In this document: piece after piece, positions 55,725 through 63,899 of the stretch | Numbering within the stretch: the first letter of the stretch is position 1 | Layout: every line of letters starts with the position of its first letter | From: Burkholderia sp. Bp8992 | Lineage (GTDB): Bacteria; Pseudomonadota; Gammaproteobacteria; Burkholderiales; Burkholderiaceae | Direction of reading: 5' to 3' | NCBI RefSeq assembly: GCF_003853705.1 | Contig: NZ_QTQI01000007.1 | Span: 62,001-126,000, forward strand | Length of the DNA: 64,000 nt | Program-made: the position numbers and the translations under genes | Notes under the pieces: generated by a model | Told to the model about the DNA's origin: nothing | Seen by the model: the letters and a program-made list of their open reading frames with translations, nothing else | The model's database searches: none

Positions 55725-55747
55725 GGGACAACCATCTGGAGGCCATT

Positions 55748-56125
55748 ATGCGATCCCTCGTTCCCGTTGCCGTTCTTTCCTGCGCACTCGCTGCGCTGCC
55801 GGCCGTCAGCTTCGCGCAGTCGATCGGCGTCGCCGACGCCCCGAATGCCGCGCCGTTGACCTGGTCGGCGGCGCGTGCCGAAACCGATGCGCAGCTGATG
55901 CAGATGACGCGTGCCGGCTACCGCGCGACGACGGCCGGCAACCAGAACTATCCGCTCGCGATGCAGCGTGCGCTCGAGCGTGTGTACAACCCGGTGCCCG
56001 ACCGGTGGGCCGACGAGAAGGCCGCGATGGAGGCGCGGGCGGCCCGCGACGCGCAGAGCGGCCATCCGGTGAAGGCGTTCTTCGTGAAAACCGCGTACTA
56101 CCTGAAGGGCGAGAACACGTTTTGA
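55748..56125 (+). CDS. Small secreted DUF4148-like protein
   Basis: This 125-residue secreted protein has a signal peptide (MRSLVPVAVLSCALAALPAVSFA) followed by SIGVADAP and PLTWSAARAETDAQLMQMTRAGYRA. The end of that segment resembles the DUF4148 pattern of Burkholderiales secreted proteins (ARAELVQLEKAGY). It has no cysteines after the signal. Its function is unknown. Confidence 0.65.
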   Translation: MRSLVPVAVLSCALAALPAVSFAQSIGVADAPNAAPLTWSAARAETDAQLMQMTRAGYRATTAGNQNYPLAMQRALERVYNPVPDRWADEKAAMEARAARDAQSGHPVKAFFVKTAYYLKGENTF

Positions 56126-56139
56126 GGCAGGAGACGAAC

Positions 56140-56352
56140 ATGGCATGCCCGAACCGATTGCCCGGCGTGTCGCGTGCGTCGGCGATACGCAAGCTGCCGG
56201 AGGCGTGCGCGGCACGGCGGCGCGTCGATGTGCACGGCATGCGACGCCGGGCGAATACCCCGCGCGACGCGGGCCGCGGCGCCGCCGTGTGCCGCCGCGC
56301 GTGGCCGGGCGCGGCGGGGGATGACGCGTCCGCGAACGAGGTCGCATCATGA
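56140..56352 (+). CDS. Possible small Arg-rich protein coupled to the next gene
   Basis: This 70-residue frame starts at ATG after CAGGAGA, 14 bases after the preceding stop, and ends in TGA that overlaps the ATG of the next gene (ATGA). The composition is rich in Arg, Ala and Cys (CACPN-like start, CAARRRVDVHGMRRRAN), which is also what out-of-frame shadows in this GC-rich genome look like. The ribosome binding site and coupling are the only support. Confidence 0.3.
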   Translation: MACPNRLPGVSRASAIRKLPEACAARRRVDVHGMRRRANTPRDAGRGAAVCRRAWPGAAGDDASANEVAS

Positions 56353-56828
56353 AGGCTGCCCGCAAAGGCCGTCGCCATCCGCCGTTGACGCGCGAATGGC
56401 TGCTGCCGCTGCCGCCCGCGCATGCACGCGACATCTCGCTGAAATGCCACATGGCGCTGGTCGCGCTGCGCGGCGAGCACGGCAGCGAAACGCTGCTGAT
56501 GCGGCTGCGCACGAGCGTGTATCTGGTGTTCCTCGCGCTCGACGATGCGGTTTCTCCCGACGCGACCATCGACCTGTGCGTCGACGCGGAGCGCGTGCTG
56601 GACGCAAGCGTGGCGCGAGCCGCGCAAAGCGGTGCCTGGATGCTGCACGACGACGAATGTGCGGTGCTCGAACGCGTGCTCGCTGCCAACGACGCATGCG
56701 TGGCGACGCTCACGCGGCATCGGCTGGCCGAGCTGTGGCGTCATGTCTGCACGTTCGCTTCCGCCGAACAGCCGGGGATCGTCGCGCAGGCCGCGGAGAA
56801 GATGCGGGCGTCGGCCGTTCTGCATTGA
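56349..56828 (+). CDS. Conserved hypothetical protein
   Basis: This 159-residue protein starts MKAARKGRRHPPLTREWLLPLPPAHARDISLKCHMALVAL and is mostly alpha-helical with several His and Cys residues (LCVDAERVL, LHDDECAVL, NDACVATL). I do not recognise the family. It is last in a run of three small frames and may be coupled by an overlapping stop and start to the frame before it. Confidence 0.5.
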   Translation: MKAARKGRRHPPLTREWLLPLPPAHARDISLKCHMALVALRGEHGSETLLMRLRTSVYLVFLALDDAVSPDATIDLCVDAERVLDASVARAAQSGAWMLHDDECAVLERVLAANDACVATLTRHRLAELWRHVCTFASAEQPGIVAQAAEKMRASAVLH

Positions 56829-56997
56829 ATGGCAGGCCGCAGGACGTGTTTCATACGCGTCCGATTCCATCGCGCGGCCGCGCGCCGTCTAATGACTTGA
56901 CTGGAACCTGGCGTGGCCGGGTGACGAGGATCCATCCTCGCGTTTGCGACGGTCGTGCGTGTCGACGCGAACGCATTCGTTTTAGTCAGGAGGAGCG

Positions 56998-57258
56998 ATG
57001 GCGCTATACAGGAGCGGCGGCTACTTCACATGCGGAAGTGGCCGCGCATTCAGCGAGAATCTGCCGCCGGGCAGCAAGGTGACGATCGCGGGCATCTATC
57101 GATGCACCGTATGCGGCGACGAAATCGGCATCGCGAAATGGCAGGCATTGCCGTCCGAGGACGCGCATCGGCACGATCTCGATCCGCCGTCCGACCCGCT
57201 GCTCGATCCGGGGCCGACCGCGTGGCAACTGATCGCCGCGGCTGAGTCGCGAAGTTAG
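56998..57258 (+). CDS. Small zinc-ribbon-like protein
   Basis: This 86-residue protein has one CxxC (Cys36 and Cys39 in YRCTVCGDEIGIAKW) plus Cys12 and a histidine pair (AHRHD) further on. The segment GSKVTIAGIYRCTVCGDEI looks like the first half of a small zinc ribbon. AGGAGG precedes the ATG. The function is unknown; it may be a monomer that pairs in a dimer to complete a metal site. Confidence 0.55.
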   Translation: MALYRSGGYFTCGSGRAFSENLPPGSKVTIAGIYRCTVCGDEIGIAKWQALPSEDAHRHDLDPPSDPLLDPGPTAWQLIAAAESRS

Positions 57259-57328
57259 GCATCTGACGTTCGCCCCCGCGCGCAGGCGCGCAAGCGCTGC
57301 CCGTCACACGGCGTCCGTCAAAACAAAA

Positions 57329-57360
57329 AGCGCCACGGAGCGAACTCCGTGGCGCTTCTT
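57329..57360. terminator. Bidirectional terminator between the zinc-ribbon gene and hpnH
   Basis: AGCGCCACGGAG and CTCCGTGGCGCT form a perfect 12-bp stem with a four-base loop. It is flanked by A-rich sequence on one side and TCTT on the other, so it can end transcripts from both directions, especially that of hpnH. Confidence 0.75.
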
Positions 57361-57412
57361 CGATGCGTGGCCGCTGCGAAGGCGCAAACCTCCGCGCGGC
57401 GCAACGTGCTGC

Positions 57413-58573
57413 TTAAGCAGCCGTTGCCGGCTTCGCCGGTTTCTGCAGCTTGCCCTTGCCGGCGCGCTGGATTTCCTCGAGCTTGATCTCGACGTGGCGC
57501 GAGAACACGTACTCGGCCGGACGCTGCTTTGCGATCGAGATGTCCGGTGCGAACGGGCCGTCGGTCTTGATGCCCTTGCGGCTCACGCGCAGCGCCTTCA
57601 GCGGGTTCGAGATGGTGTCCATCACGGCCGTCGCCTCGAAGCCGCAGTGGACCATGCAGTCCGCGCACTTCTCGTAGTTGCCGACGCCGTAGTTGTCCCA
57701 CTCCGTCGTTTCCATCAGTTCCTTGAAGGTCTTCACGTAACCTTCGCCGACCAGGTAGCACGGCTTCTGCCAGCCGAACACCGTACGCGCCGGGTTGCCC
57801 CACGGCGTGCACTTGTACGTCTGGTTGCCGGCCAGGAAGTCGAGGAACAGCGACGACTGGCTGAACGACCAGCGCTTGCCGCCTTCGCCGCGCTTCAGGA
57901 TTTCGCGGAACAGGTTCTTCGTCTTGTCGCGGTTCAGGAAGTGCTGCTGATCCGGCGCGCGCTCATAGGCGTAACCCGGCGACACCGTGATGCCGTCGAC
58001 GCCGATCGGGCCCAGCGTGTCGAAGAACTTCGCGACGCGCTCCGGCACGGCATCGTTGAACAGCGTGCAGTTGATGTTCACGCGGAAGCCGCGGCGCTTC
58101 GCTTCCTTGATTGCCGCGACGGCCTTGTCGTACACGCCTTCCTGCGACACCGAGTGATCGTGCGCTTCCTTGTCGCCGTCGAGGTGGACCGACCAGACGA
58201 AATACGGGCTCGGCTCGTAGTCGTCCATCTTCTTTTCCATCAGCAGCGCGTTCGTGCACAGGTACACGAATTTCTTGCGCTTCATGATGCCCTTGACGAT
58301 TTCCGGCATCTCCTTGTGGAGCAGCGGCTCGCCGCCGGCGATCGACACGACGGGCGCGCCGCACTCGTCGACGGCCTGCAGGCATTCCTCGACGGACAGG
58401 CGCTGGTTCAGGATCGGATCCGGATAATCGATCTTGCCGCAGCCGTTGCACGCGAGGTTGCAGCGGAACAGCGGCTCGAGCATCAGCGCGAGCGGATAGC
58501 GTTTGTTGCCGGACAGGTGCTGGCGCACGATGTAGGCGCCGACACGGACTTGCTGGAGCAGCGGAATAGACAA
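57413..58573 (-). CDS. hpnH: Adenosyl-hopene transferase (radical SAM, hopanoid side chain)
   Basis: This 386-residue radical SAM protein has the cluster motif CNLACNGC with Cys38, Cys42 and Cys45 (CX3CX2C), then VSIAGGEPLLHKEMPE. It joins adenosine to diploptene, the first step of extended (bacteriohopanepolyol) side chains. A C-terminal region with CADCMVHCG is also conserved. It lies 12 bases downstream of ispH, so the two form an operon, and other hopanoid genes follow at the far end. Confidence 0.9.
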   Translation of the reverse strand: MSIPLLQQVRVGAYIVRQHLSGNKRYPLALMLEPLFRCNLACNGCGKIDYPDPILNQRLSVEECLQAVDECGAPVVSIAGGEPLLHKEMPEIVKGIMKRKKFVYLCTNALLMEKKMDDYEPSPYFVWSVHLDGDKEAHDHSVSQEGVYDKAVAAIKEAKRRGFRVNINCTLFNDAVPERVAKFFDTLGPIGVDGITVSPGYAYERAPDQQHFLNRDKTKNLFREILKRGEGGKRWSFSQSSLFLDFLAGNQTYKCTPWGNPARTVFGWQKPCYLVGEGYVKTFKELMETTEWDNYGVGNYEKCADCMVHCGFEATAVMDTISNPLKALRVSRKGIKTDGPFAPDISIAKQRPAEYVFSRHVEIKLEEIQRAGKGKLQKPAKPATAA

Positions 58574-58585
58574 GGGATGTCCTCC

Positions 58586-59527
58586 TTAAACTTCGCGGGC
58601 GACAGCTTGCGTGAGCTTCGCCGGCAGCTTGAATTCGACTTTTTCTTCACGGCCCGCCATCGTCGCGACATCGACGGGCCCCAGTGCGCGCAGCGCGCCA
58701 ATTACATCCTCGACCATCTCTTCGGGCGCCGACGCGCCGGCCGTCAGGCCGACCGTCTGCACACCCGTGAACCATTCGGCCTTCACTTCCGAGCCGTCCG
58801 CGACGAGATAGCTCGGCACACCGCTTTCGGTGCCGATCTCGCGCAGGCGGTTCGAGTTCGAGCTGTTCGTCGCACCGACGACGAGCAGCACGTCAACCTG
58901 TTCGCTCAGCTCGCGCACGGCGGCCTGGCGATTTTGCGTCGCGTAGCAGATGTCGCGCGTGTCCGGGCCGACGATGTCGGTGAACCGGCGCTGCAGCGCT
59001 TCGATGATGCCGCGCGTATCGTCGACCGACAGCGTGGTCTGCGTGATGTACGCAACCGGCGTGTCGACGGGCAGCGTCAGCGTATCGACTTCGGCCTCGC
59101 TCTGCACGAGGATTACCTCGGCCGGAATCTGGCCGATCGTACCCTCGACTTCCGGGTGGCCCGCGTGGCCGATCAGGATCAGCCGGCGGCCGGCCCCGAC
59201 ATACTGGCGGCCCTGCACGTGCACCTTCGTGACGAGCGGACAGGTCGCATCGAGCACGTCGAGCCCGCGCGTTTCCGCGTCGCGCTCCACCGTCTGGGCG
59301 ACACCGTGCGCGCTGAAGATCGCGACAGCGCCGTGCGGCACCTCGTCGAGCTCCTCAACGAATCGTGCCCCTTTATTACGCAGATTTTCTACGACGTGCC
59401 GGTTATGCACGATTTCATGGCGTACATAAACCGGCGCACCGTGCTGCTGCAGCGCGCGATCGACGATCTCGATCGCACGGACAACCCCCGCACAAAAGCC
59501 GCGGGGCTGGGCAAGGATGACTCGCAT
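58586..59527 (-). CDS. ispH: 4-hydroxy-3-methylbut-2-enyl diphosphate reductase (IspH/LytB)
   Basis: This 313-residue IspH has the three cluster cysteines at 12 (QPRGFCAGV), 96 (LDATCPLV) and 194 (DICYATQNR), as well as the catalytic region TTLSVDDT. It makes IPP and DMAPP in the MEP pathway. Adjacent to hpnH, it probably is the copy devoted to hopanoid supply; many Burkholderia genomes have a second isp[12 protein letters not shown] is a standard N-terminus; the frame continuing to 59701 is not typical. Confidence 0.92.
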   Translation of the reverse strand: MRVILAQPRGFCAGVVRAIEIVDRALQQHGAPVYVRHEIVHNRHVVENLRNKGARFVEELDEVPHGAVAIFSAHGVAQTVERDAETRGLDVLDATCPLVTKVHVQGRQYVGAGRRLILIGHAGHPEVEGTIGQIPAEVILVQSEAEVDTLTLPVDTPVAYITQTTLSVDDTRGIIEALQRRFTDIVGPDTRDICYATQNRQAAVRELSEQVDVLLVVGATNSSNSNRLREIGTESGVPSYLVADGSEVKAEWFTGVQTVGLTAGASAPEEMVEDVIGALRALGPVDVATMAGREEKVEFKLPAKLTQAVAREV

Positions 59528-59928
59528 AGGTGAGCGAACTCCGACGACAGACGCCGGGGTTCGAGAGCTGGCACTCGCTTGCTCGCCCCGGCTTGATGTT
59601 ATGAAGGCAGGAACGAACCGGCCGGCCAGGCCCCGGAACCCCGAATTAATCGCGCATTTTAACCCTATCGCGCCGTCCGTGCTTCGGTGCTGTGCCGGCA
59701 CTGTTGCAATTGCGGGAGAGCCGCGTCGGCGCTGGCGCGCGCGGAACCCGGTAAACTGCGCGGTTTCGCGGGCAGCCGCTCCGGCTGCCCGGCGTCGCGC
59801 TCATTTCAAGGCCATTCGATGACCGTCGATTCTTACGCGTATTGCCCGGCCGCCCCTGCGGTTTCGGGTGTTTTGTTCCAGACCCCAATTAAGCTCGGGC
59901 GAGTCGGCAACCGGCAGGAGGCATGCCG
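59528..59928. other. Divergent intergenic region between ispH and hpnB
   Basis: This 401-base gap carries the promoters of the leftward ispH-hpnH and the rightward glycosyltransferase gene. I saw no supported gene; a 37-residue frame at 59820 overlaps the hpnB start and is not convincing. No clear palindromic operator was noticed. Confidence 0.4.
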
Positions 59929-61116
59929 ATGATGCTGGTGATAGCTTTCCTGGTGTCCGGCCTGTCGCTGATGATCTGGCTCGTGCTGCTCGTCGCGCGC
60001 GGCGGCTTCTGGCGTGCGCAGCCCGCGCGGCCGCTGCCGCCCGAGGCGCGCGGGGCGGCGGCCGAGGCCGGCTGGCCGGCCGTCGTCGCGGTCGTGCCGG
60101 CGCGTAACGAAGCCGACGTGATCGCCCGCGCGGCGACTTCGCTGCTCGAGCAGGACTACGCGGGCGAATTTCATCTGATCATCGTCGACGACCACAGCGA
60201 CGACGGCACCGCCGATGCGGCCCGCGCGGCCGCGCTCGCGATCAACCGCGCCGACCGGCTGACGGTGCTGGGCGCGAAGCCGCTGCCGGCCGGCTGGTCG
60301 GGCAAGGTGTGGGCGCAGTCGCAGGGGATCGCCGCGGTGCAGACGCTCGGCCTGCCGGCCGACTACCTGCTGCTGACGGATGCCGACATCGGCCATCCGC
60401 CCGACGCCGTCGCGCAGCTGGTCACGCGCGCGCAGGCCGAGAACCGCGATCTCGTGTCGCTGATGGTGCGGCTGCGTTGCGATTCGTTCTGGGAAAAGGC
60501 GCTGATCCCGGCGTTCGTGTTCTTCTTCGCGAAGCTGTACCCGTTCTCGTGGATCAACAACCCGCGCAACCGCACGGCCGGCGCCGCCGGCGGCTGCATG
60601 CTCGTGAAGCGCACGGCGCTCGAGGAAGCGGGCGGCATCGAGTCGATCCGCGGCGCGCTAATCGACGATTGCAGCCTGGCCGCGCAGATCAAGCATCGCG
60701 GCAGCGGCCGCCATCCGATCCGGCTCGACCTCGCCGACCGCAGCGTGTCGCTGCGCCCGTACGACAGCTGGCACGACATCTGGAACATGATCGCGCGCAC
60801 CGCGTTCACGCAGCTGCACTATTCGCCGCTGCTGCTGGCCGGCACGCTGCTCGGGATGACGATCATCTACCTCGTGCCGCCCGTCGCGGCGCTCGCGTAC
60901 GGCGCGCGTGCATGGCCGGCCTGGCTCGCGTGGGCGTCGATGTGCGCCGCGTATGCGCCGATGCTGCGCTACTACCGCCGCTCGCCGCTGTGGGCGCCCG
61001 CGCTGCCGCTCGTCGCGCTGTTCTACGTGGGCGCGACGTTCGCGTCGGCGTGGCGCTACTGGCGCGGCAAGGGCGGCCAGTGGAAGGCGCGCGTGCAGGC
61101 GCCGGTGGATCGCTGA
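59929..61116 (+). CDS. hpnB: Hopene-associated glycosyltransferase
   Basis: This 395-residue membrane glycosyltransferase of family GT2 type has an N-terminal membrane segment, VVAVVPARNEADVIARAATSLLEQDY, the nucleotide-binding DDHSDDGTADAA, and VLTDADIGHPPDAV-like acidic residues (LLLTDADIGHP), and three to four C-terminal hydrophobic helices. It is the HpnB type associated with hopanoid clusters. Of three near starts, ATG at 59929 is 7 bases after AGGAGG; ATG at 59923 is only one base after it. Confidence 0.86.
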   Translation: MMLVIAFLVSGLSLMIWLVLLVARGGFWRAQPARPLPPEARGAAAEAGWPAVVAVVPARNEADVIARAATSLLEQDYAGEFHLIIVDDHSDDGTADAARAAALAINRADRLTVLGAKPLPAGWSGKVWAQSQGIAAVQTLGLPADYLLLTDADIGHPPDAVAQLVTRAQAENRDLVSLMVRLRCDSFWEKALIPAFVFFFAKLYPFSWINNPRNRTAGAAGGCMLVKRTALEEAGGIESIRGALIDDCSLAAQIKHRGSGRHPIRLDLADRSVSLRPYDSWHDIWNMIARTAFTQLHYSPLLLAGTLLGMTIIYLVPPVAALAYGARAWPAWLAWASMCAAYAPMLRYYRRSPLWAPALPLVALFYVGATFASAWRYWRGKGGQWKARVQAPVDR

Positions 61117-61161
61117 GTCTCGATTGCCCGGGAGGCATGTCTCCCGGCAGCGTGAAAGCAA

Positions 61162-61201
61162 ACAGCCCGAGCGGTGCGAACCGGTCGGGCTGTGTCGTTT
61201 T
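61162..61201 (+). terminator. Rho-independent terminator after hpnB
   Basis: ACAGCCCGA and TCGGGCTGT form a 9-bp stem with a 14-base inner portion that contains CGGT and ACCG, followed by GTCGTTTT. It separates hpnB from the convergent repeat-protein gene. Confidence 0.7.
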
Positions 61202-61228
61202 CGGCGGGGCCGCCGACGGTGCGCGTGC

Positions 61229-62629
61229 TTACCGCTGGGTCAGCATCATGTACATCTGGACCACGACGTCCGGCGAGAACGTGAACGGCACCCAGCCGTA
61301 GCCGGTGTGGCGCGCGACCAGCAGGCGGTCGCCGTTCGACTGCTTCTGCACGGCCATCATCGGGTTCTTCGTCGTCACGAAACGCCAGCCGGCCGGGATG
61401 CCGGGCGGCGGCTCCGGCTGCATCGACGCGCGTGCGTGCGCGAGCTCCTCGATCAGCTGGCCCAGTTGCTCCGGATGCAGCGTGATCGACTGGCCGTTGA
61501 CGGTCAGCGTGAGTTCGTTCTGGGACGGGCGCGCGACGTGCAGCGTCGCCTTGTCGGCCGGGGCGGGCGCGGCCTCGACGTCGACCGCGGGTTCGGCTTG
61601 CGCCGCCGGGACGATCGCAGTACCGGCTGCAGCCGCAGCGGAAACGTCGGCCGTTTCTGCCTCAAGCGTTGCAACTGCGCTCGCGACCGGTTCAGCCGCC
61701 GGCGTATCCGCCGGTGCCGCTTCGACGACTTCGGCCGCAACGGCCGGGGCGGCAACCGCGTGCGTCGCGGCTTCCTTGACGACGGCCTCGACCAGCGCCT
61801 CCGCGTCGGCGATGGCCTTCGCGTGGTGCTGCGCGGCCGCTTCGGCCTGCGCGATCGCTTCGGTATGGCGCTGCGTGACGGCCTCGGCTTCGGCGGTCGC
61901 CTGCGCGTGACGTTGCGCGGCGGCTTCGGCCTGCGCGATCGCTGCCGCGTGGCGCTGCGTGACGGCTTCGGCCTCGGCGGCCGCTTCGGCGTGACGCTGC
62001 GCGGCAGCCTCGGCTTCGGCGATCGCCTGCGCGTGACGCTGCGCGAGTGCTTCGGCCTCGGCGATCGCAGCCGTATGGCGTCGTGCGGCAGCTTCGGCCT
62101 CGGTCGTCGCTTCCGCGTGGCGCTTCGCGGCGGCTTCGGCTTCGACCGTCGCGGCCGCATGGCGTTGTGCGGCCGCATCGGCTTCGGTCGCGGCGGCGTG
62201 ATGACGCTGCGCGGCGGCCTCGGCTTCGGCGATCGCGGCCGCGTGGCGCTGCGACGCGGCTTCGGCATCCGCGTGACGCTGCGCGAGCGCTTCGGTCAGC
62301 GCGGTGGCTTCCGCATGGCGCTGCACGGCCGCCTCGGCTTGCGCGGCGGCATCGGTGTGACGTTGGGCGGCAGCTTCGGCGGTGGCGGTCGCGGCGGCGT
62401 GGCGTTGCTGCGCGGCTTCGGCGTCGGCAGCAGCGGCCGTGTGGCGCTGCGCGGCAGCCTGCGCCTCGGTTTCCGCGGCGGCGTGACGCTCGGCCGCGGC
62501 CTGGGCTTCCGCCGCGGCGGCGCGCGCGAAGGCTTCCGCGCTGCGTGCCGCCTGCTGGGCGGCGTGGTGATCGTGGAGGAGCTGATCGACGCCCGTGGCG
62601 AGCGAAGCGATCTGATCGTTCAGGTTCAT
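61229..62629 (-). CDS. Ala-rich coiled-coil protein with 14-residue tandem repeats
   Basis: This 466-residue cytoplasmic-looking protein has a short helical N-terminus (MNLNDQIASLATGVDQLL) and about 17 tandem copies of a 14-residue unit (consensus RHAAAIAEAEAAAQ) at residues 48-281. The unit equals two heptads and predicts a long coiled coil. An Ala/Pro/Glu-rich linker follows at about 282-355. The final 110 residues (ELTLTVNGQSITLHPEQLGQLIEELAHARASM then GWRFVTTKNPMMAVQKQSNGDRLLVARHTGYGWVPF) look like a small globular domain with a conserved core. No function is known. It lies between hpnB and hpnA. Confidence 0.75.
   Translation of the reverse strand: MNLNDQIASLATGVDQLLHDHHAAQQAARSAEAFARAAAAEAQAAAERHAAAETEAQAAAQRHTAAAADAEAAQQRHAAATATAEAAAQRHTDAAAQAEAAVQRHAEATALTEALAQRHADAEAASQRHAAAIAEAEAAAQRHHAAATEADAAAQRHAAATVEAEAAAKRHAEATTEAEAAARRHTAAIAEAEALAQRHAQAIAEAEAAAQRHAEAAAEAEAVTQRHAAAIAQAEAAAQRHAQATAEAEAVTQRHTEAIAQAEAAAQHHAKAIADAEALVEAVVKEAATHAVAAPAVAAEVVEAAPADTPAAEPVASAVATLEAETADVSAAAAAGTAIVPAAQAEPAVDVEAAPAPADKATLHVARPSQNELTLTVNGQSITLHPEQLGQLIEELAHARASMQPEPPPGIPAGWRFVTTKNPMMAVQKQSNGDRLLVARHTGYGWVPFTFSPDVVVQMYMMLTQR
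61787..62488 (-). repeat. 42-bp tandem repeat array within the coiled-coil gene
   Basis: About 17 near-identical 42-base units encode the 14-residue repeat; one unit is shorter (10 residues, RHADAEAASQ). The repeats are degenerate in sequence but keep the Arg-His pair at the unit start and Glu residues in the heptad. Array length may vary between strains. Confidence 0.75.
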
Positions 62630-62700
62630 GCGTGTCTTCTCTGCGTAAGACCCGCGATTTTAACCGCTGCGCCGGTGCCGGTCCGCGCGGGACGTGTAAC

Positions 62701-62734
62701 AAAATGCGCAAAGCGGCGCGAGGCGCGCCGCTTT
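62701..62734 (-). terminator. Rho-independent terminator after hpnA
   Basis: On the minus strand, AAAGCGGCGCG and CGCGCCGCTTT form an 11-bp stem with a three-base loop, followed by GCGCATTTT. It lies just after the hpnA stop and separates that gene from the repeat-protein gene. Confidence 0.7.
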
Positions 62735-62737
62735 GTG

Positions 62738-63745
62738 TTACTTCAGGTAGCCCGCCGAGCCGAACCAGTCGAGCGCATCGCGCAGCCCTTCGCGGTATGG
62801 ACGCGCACGGTAGCCGAGCTCGCGCTCGGCCTTCGCGGACGTGAAATACATCTTGTTCTTCGACATCCGCAGCCCGTCCACGGTGACGAACGGTTCCTTC
62901 TTCGTGAACTTCGCGACCGCTTCGGCGCCGACCGCGAGCGGGTACAGCGGCCAGCGCGGCAGCGCGATCGTCGGCGCCTTGCGGCCCGTCATCTGCGCGA
63001 TGTCGGCGAGCATCTGCTGCAGCGGCAGGTTCTCGCCGCCGAGGATGTAGCGCTCGCCGATCCGGCCGCGCTCGAGCGCGAGGAAGTGGCCGTGCGCGAC
63101 GTCGTCGACGTGCACGAGGTTGAGCCCCGTATCGACGAACGCGGGAATCTTGCCGAGCGCGGCTTCGACGATGATGCGGCCGGTCGGCGTCGGCTTCACG
63201 TCGCGCGGGCCGATCGGCGTCGACGGATTGACGATCACGGCCGGCAGCCCTTCGTCGGCGATCATCCGCTCGACCGCGCGCTCCGCGAGCACCTTGCTGC
63301 GCTTGTACACGCCGATCGCCTGCTCGGCCGTGAGCGGCCGGTTCTCGTCGGACGGGTCGCCGGCGCTTGTCACCTTCAGCGTCGCGACGCTGCTCGTGTA
63401 GACGATCCGCTCGACGCCCTCCGCGCGGGCCGCGCGCATCGTCGCGACGGCCCCCTCGAGGTTCGCGCGCTCGATTTCGTCGGGATCGGGCGCCCACAGC
63501 CGGTAGTCGGCCGCGACGTGCAGCAGGTAGCGCACGCCGCGCAGCGCGGCGCGCATCGACGCCTCGTCGCGCATGTCGCCGGTGACGATCTCGGCATCGA
63601 GATCCGCGACGTTCGTGCGCGGGCTGGTCGGGCGCACGAGCACGCGCACCGCATAGCCTTTCTGCTGCGCAATGCGTGCGACGGCCGAGCCGACGAAACC
63701 GGACGCGCCGGTGACGAGAACGAGATCGCGGGAGGTATCAGTCAT
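62738..63745 (-). CDS. hpnA: Hopanoid-associated sugar epimerase (NAD-dependent)
   Basis: This 335-residue extended SDR has the Rossmann motif VTGASGFVGSAVARIA, LHVAADYRLWAPDPDEIERANLEG, and the catalytic motif YKRSKVLAE (YxxxK) near residue 150. HpnA-type proteins are found in hopanoid gene clusters and may make the sugar for polar side chains. No nearby hpnB partner in this strand is present; hpnB is on the other strand 1.6 kb away. Confidence 0.9.
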   Translation of the reverse strand: MTDTSRDLVLVTGASGFVGSAVARIAQQKGYAVRVLVRPTSPRTNVADLDAEIVTGDMRDEASMRAALRGVRYLLHVAADYRLWAPDPDEIERANLEGAVATMRAARAEGVERIVYTSSVATLKVTSAGDPSDENRPLTAEQAIGVYKRSKVLAERAVERMIADEGLPAVIVNPSTPIGPRDVKPTPTGRIIVEAALGKIPAFVDTGLNLVHVDDVAHGHFLALERGRIGERYILGGENLPLQQMLADIAQMTGRKAPTIALPRWPLYPLAVGAEAVAKFTKKEPFVTVDGLRMSKNKMYFTSAKAERELGYRARPYREGLRDALDWFGSAGYLK

Positions 63746-63899
63746 GCGTTTCCTTCAGGGCCGCGCGCGGGCGGCGCGGCGGTTGGGCATCGGCGAGATT
63801 GTACGTGGTCGGCGCGCGCGGCGACGCCTGGCCGGCGCGTGTGCGAAGCGGCCGACGCGACTACAATGCCGGGCTTGAATGCAACGGGAGGGCGACGCG

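Larger units (their letters stand above)
55258..55747. other. AT-richer intergenic region with two hairpins
   Basis: This 490-base gap lies between the DOPA-dioxygenase-like gene and the small secreted protein at 55748. It is noticeably richer in A and T than the flanking genes and has no supported gene. It contains a minus-strand terminator-like hairpin (55511-55534) and an inverted repeat at 55702-55724. Confidence 0.5.

Noticed and set aside
59820-59932. A 37-residue frame overlapping the hpnB start
   Set aside because: It has weak initiation and the composition of a shadow; it might be a leader peptide but nothing supports that.
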